Below, in pieces: positions 61,947 to 64,000 of a DNA stretch of 64,000 nucleotides. Source of the DNA: Obesumbacterium proteus (GTDB lineage Bacteria > Pseudomonadota > Gammaproteobacteria > Enterobacterales > Enterobacteriaceae); the NCBI RefSeq assembly GCF_001586165.1, contig NZ_CP014608.1, positions 1,674,001 to 1,738,000 on the forward strand, read 5' to 3'. The translations under genes and the position numbers were made by a program. A model generated the notes under the pieces. That model had not been told where the DNA came from and made no database searches. It was given only the letters and a program-made list of their open reading frames with translations. The stretch's first letter is position 1. Each line of letters starts with the position of its first letter.

Positions 61947-63287
61947 ATGGCACAACGTAAACCTGCTAACTTACTTCTCGTGGATGATGACCCAAGCCTA
62001 CTCAAACTGCTCGGGATGCGTTTAAGCAGCGAAGGATTTCGCGTGACGACGGCGGAGAGTGGGCATGATGCGTTGCGTGTGTTAGGACGTGAGCAGATTG
62101 ATCTGGTGATCAGCGATTTGCGCATGGACGAGATGGATGGCATGGCGCTGTTTGCGGAAATCCAAAAGCGTCAGCCGGGAATGCCGGTGATCATACTGAC
62201 GGCTCATGGTTCTATCCCTGATGCCGTTGCGGCGACGCAGCAAGGAGTATTTGGTTTCTTAACCAAACCCGTCGATCGTGATGCGCTGTACAAAGCTATT
62301 GATGAAGCCTTGGCTCAGTCCATGCCTGCGGCCGGTGATGATACCTGGCGTGAAGGCATTGTGACCCGCAGCCCAACTATGCTGCGTTTGCTCGAACAGG
62401 CAAACATGGTGGCACAATCAGACGTCAGCGTGCTGATTAACGGGCAAAGCGGGACCGGTAAAGAGGTTCTGGCGCAGGCGATTCATGCTGCTAGCCCGCG
62501 AGCAGGGAAGGCGTTTATTGCCATCAACTGTGGTGCACTTCCTGAACAACTGCTTGAGTCTGAACTCTTTGGACATGCCAAAGGTGCCTTTACCGGCGCG
62601 GTCAGCAGCCGAGAAGGGCTATTCCAAGCGGCCGAAGGTGGCACGTTATTTCTCGATGAAATCGGTGATATGCCGCTGGCGTTACAGGTTAAACTGCTGC
62701 GCGTTTTACAAGAGCGTAAGGTTCGCCCGCTGGGTAGCAACCGCGATATTGATATTAATGTGCGGATTATTTCAGCGACTCACCGCGATCTGCCGAAAGC
62801 CATGGCCAAAGGTGAGTTCCGCGAGGACTTATTCTACCGCCTGAACGTCGTTAGTTTAAAAATCCCTGCACTGAATGAACGCGCTGAAGATATTCCATTA
62901 TTAGCCAATCACTTACTGCGTGAATCGGCTCAACGACATAAGCCTTTCGTGCGCAGTTTCTCAACCGATGCGATGCGTCGCCTTATGGCCGCCAGTTGGC
63001 CTGGTAACGTGCGCCAGCTAGTTAACGTTATCGAACAGTGCGTTGCGTTAACCAGCGCCCCCGTGATCAGTGAAGCCTTAGTTGAGCAGGCGCTGGAAGG
63101 CGAAAACACGGTATTGCCGACGTTTGCCGATGCACGTAATCAGTTTGAGCTCAATTATTTGCGCAAACTCCTGCAAATAACCAAAGGTAACGTAACCAAC
63201 GCCGCACGTTTGGCGGGTCGTAACCGTACCGAGTTTTATAAGCTACTGGCGCGGCATGAGTTAGATGCGGCAGATTTCAAAGAATAA
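61947..63287 (+). CDS. glrR: Sigma-54 response regulator GlrR (QseF)
   Basis: NtrC-type activator, 446 aa: receiver domain with phospho-acceptor D57 (ISDLRMDEMDG), AAA+ domain with Walker A GQSGTGKE and the sigma-54-contacting GAFTGA loop, and a Fis-type helix-turn-helix at the C-terminus (GNVTNAARLAGRNRTEFYKLL). It should drive glmY through the TGTC-N10-GACA sites upstream. It is 13 bases after qseG. Confidence 0.97.
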   Translation: MAQRKPANLLLVDDDPSLLKLLGMRLSSEGFRVTTAESGHDALRVLGREQIDLVISDLRMDEMDGMALFAEIQKRQPGMPVIILTAHGSIPDAVAATQQGVFGFLTKPVDRDALYKAIDEALAQSMPAAGDDTWREGIVTRSPTMLRLLEQANMVAQSDVSVLINGQSGTGKEVLAQAIHAASPRAGKAFIAINCGALPEQLLESELFGHAKGAFTGAVSSREGLFQAAEGGTLFLDEIGDMPLALQVKLLRVLQERKVRPLGSNRDIDINVRIISATHRDLPKAMAKGEFREDLFYRLNVVSLKIPALNERAEDIPLLANHLLRESAQRHKPFVRSFSTDAMRRLMAASWPGNVRQLVNVIEQCVALTSAPVISEALVEQALEGENTVLPTFADARNQFELNYLRKLLQITKGNVTNAARLAGRNRTEFYKLLARHELDAADFKE

Positions 63288-63310
63288 TTTTCTCAGAAGC
63301 CCCACCCCAG

Positions 63311-63425
63311 CCCTCCCCTTTGCAGGGGAGGGGGCATAACAGCGTTAGATTAGAGCACTCGGATACAAAATTGCGCTGAACGGTCCCTCCCCCTGTGAAG
63401 GGGGAGGCTAGGAGGGGGATTCAGG
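63311..63425. repeat. Two C/G-rich palindromes (same family as 4738-4779)
   Basis: CCCTCCCC-TTTGCA-GGGGAGGG at 63311-63332 and CCTCCCCC-TGTGAA-GGGGGAGG at 63386-63407, the latter followed by CTAGGAGGGGGAT. The CTAGGAG and GTGAAGGG elements echo the rlmM palindrome. No gene lies between glrR and nadE. Confidence 0.65.
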
Positions 63426-63500
63426 TACCTTGTTCGTTTAGGGCGCTAAACAAAGCGTTGAGAATGTTTTACACTTGGCGAATTCAACCAGCCTCTTTTT

Positions 63501-63563
63501 ATATCCAAAGTAGTTGAAGTGGCAACAAGGCAGCTAACGTTGTCGCGGCTTCAAATACGAAGG
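63501..63563. repeat. Internally deleted ERIC-like remnant upstream of nadE
   Basis: Imperfect inverted repeat with arms TTGAAGTGGCAACAAGGC and its partner running to CGGCTTCAAATACGAA, the outer arms of the ERIC-like unit at 46416 without its central core. Its right end touches the nadE ribosome site (AGGAAG). Confidence 0.6.
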
Positions 63564-63575
63564 AAGTGAGTAATT

Positions 63576-64000
63576 ATGAGTCGATCTCTTTCTATTGCGT
63601 TAGCCCAGCTCAACTGGCTGGTGGGTGATATTGAAGGCAACACCGAACGCATGCTGAACACGTTACACGAGCAGCGCAATGCCGGTGCCGATCTGGTCAT
63701 GTTTTCTGAACTGGCGCTTTCGGGCTATCCTCCTGAAGATTTGCTGTATCGCGATGATTTCTATCAGCGCTGCCAGCAGCAATTGGATCGTTTGCAGCAG
63801 GCATCTGCTGATATCGCCGTTTTAGTTGGGCATCCGTGGCGTGAAGGTGGGCACTTATATAATGCGCTGTCTCTGTTCTCTGAAGGTCAGCTAGTTGCCC
63901 GCTATTTCAAACAGCAACTGCCCAACTACGGCGTGTTTGACGAGAAACGTTATTTCTCCCCAGGCCATGAAAGCTGTGTGGTTGAGCTGAAAGGCTACCG
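63576..64000 (+). CDS. nadE: Glutamine-dependent NAD synthetase, N-terminal part (cut by window edge)
   Basis: First 141 codons of a two-domain NAD synthetase that amidates nicotinate adenine dinucleotide using glutamine. The visible part is the nitrilase-fold glutaminase: MSRSLSIALAQLNWLVGDI, E45 of the catalytic triad in FSELALSGYPPEDLL, and LYNALSLF and YFKQQLPNYGVFDE with the catalytic Lys. The Cys and the synthetase domain lie beyond 64000. E. coli has only the shorter ammonia-dependent enzyme, so this is a non-E. coli feature of the locus. Confidence 0.92.
   Translation, partial: MSRSLSIALAQLNWLVGDIEGNTERMLNTLHEQRNAGADLVMFSELALSGYPPEDLLYRDDFYQRCQQQLDRLQQASADIAVLVGHPWREGGHLYNALSLFSEGQLVARYFKQQLPNYGVFDEKRYFSPGHESCVVELKGY

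Overview
The window is a chromosomal segment of an enteric gamma-proteobacterium (Enterobacterales). Nearly every protein reads as a close homologue of an Escherichia coli housekeeping protein, and the small RNAs GcvB, CsrB and GlmY sit at their usual enterobacterial positions. The roughly 50% G+C composition, a complete cadCBA lysine decarboxylase locus and ERIC elements fit Hafnia or a close relative such as Obesumbacterium. The genus is my inference; the order is secure.

Layout. (1) 1-11155 corresponds to the E. coli 63-min region: csdE/csdA, ygdI, gcvB/gcvA, ygdD, rlmM, xni, ppnN, queF, syd, csrB, yqcC, truC, yqcA. (2) 11156-11807 is a gene-free, hairpin-rich stretch at a synteny junction. 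(3) 11808-37109 matches the E. coli 4-min cluster: yaeH, dapD, glnD and map on the minus strand, then rpsB, tsf, pyrH, frr, dxr, uppS, cdsA, rseP, bamA, skp, lpxD, fabZ, lpxA, lpxB, rnhB, dnaE and accA on the plus strand. These cover translation, isoprenoid and phospholipid precursors, outer-membrane assembly, lipid A and replication. (4) 37290-49388 starts with gloA2, then carries cadC-cadB-cadA-dtpC where E. coli has only ldcC nearby, then tilS, a small cytochrome c, rof/yaeP, yaeQ, arfB and nlpE. (5) 49428-63287 matches the E. coli 57-min region: yfhL, pgpC, an inserted yiaY-pspE pair, tadA, mltF, purL, glmY and glrK-qseG-glrR. It ends with the start of a glutamine-dependent NAD synthetase.

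How the parts work together. The cad locus is an acid-stress module: sensor-activator CadC, antiporter CadB, decarboxylase CadA and a peptide importer. The glmY region is a closed loop. GlrK/GlrR act on GlrR boxes and a sigma-54 promoter in front of GlmY, which controls glucosamine-6-phosphate synthesis. The CsrB region carries a UvrY-type upstream palindrome.

Oddities. Four genes (bamA, dnaE, dtpC and mltF, the last twice) are broken by single-base changes in homopolymer runs, two of them in essential genes, so sequencing error is the likeliest cause. glnD is different: about 46 bp is missing from the linker between its nucleotidyltransferase and HD/ACT parts, giving two ORFs that overlap by ATGA. 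I see no prophage, insertion sequence, CRISPR array, tRNA or rRNA gene, and no clearly new multi-gene system. The most open stretches are 11.2-11.8 kb, the tail beyond GlmY, and the hairpin in front of yaeP-rof.
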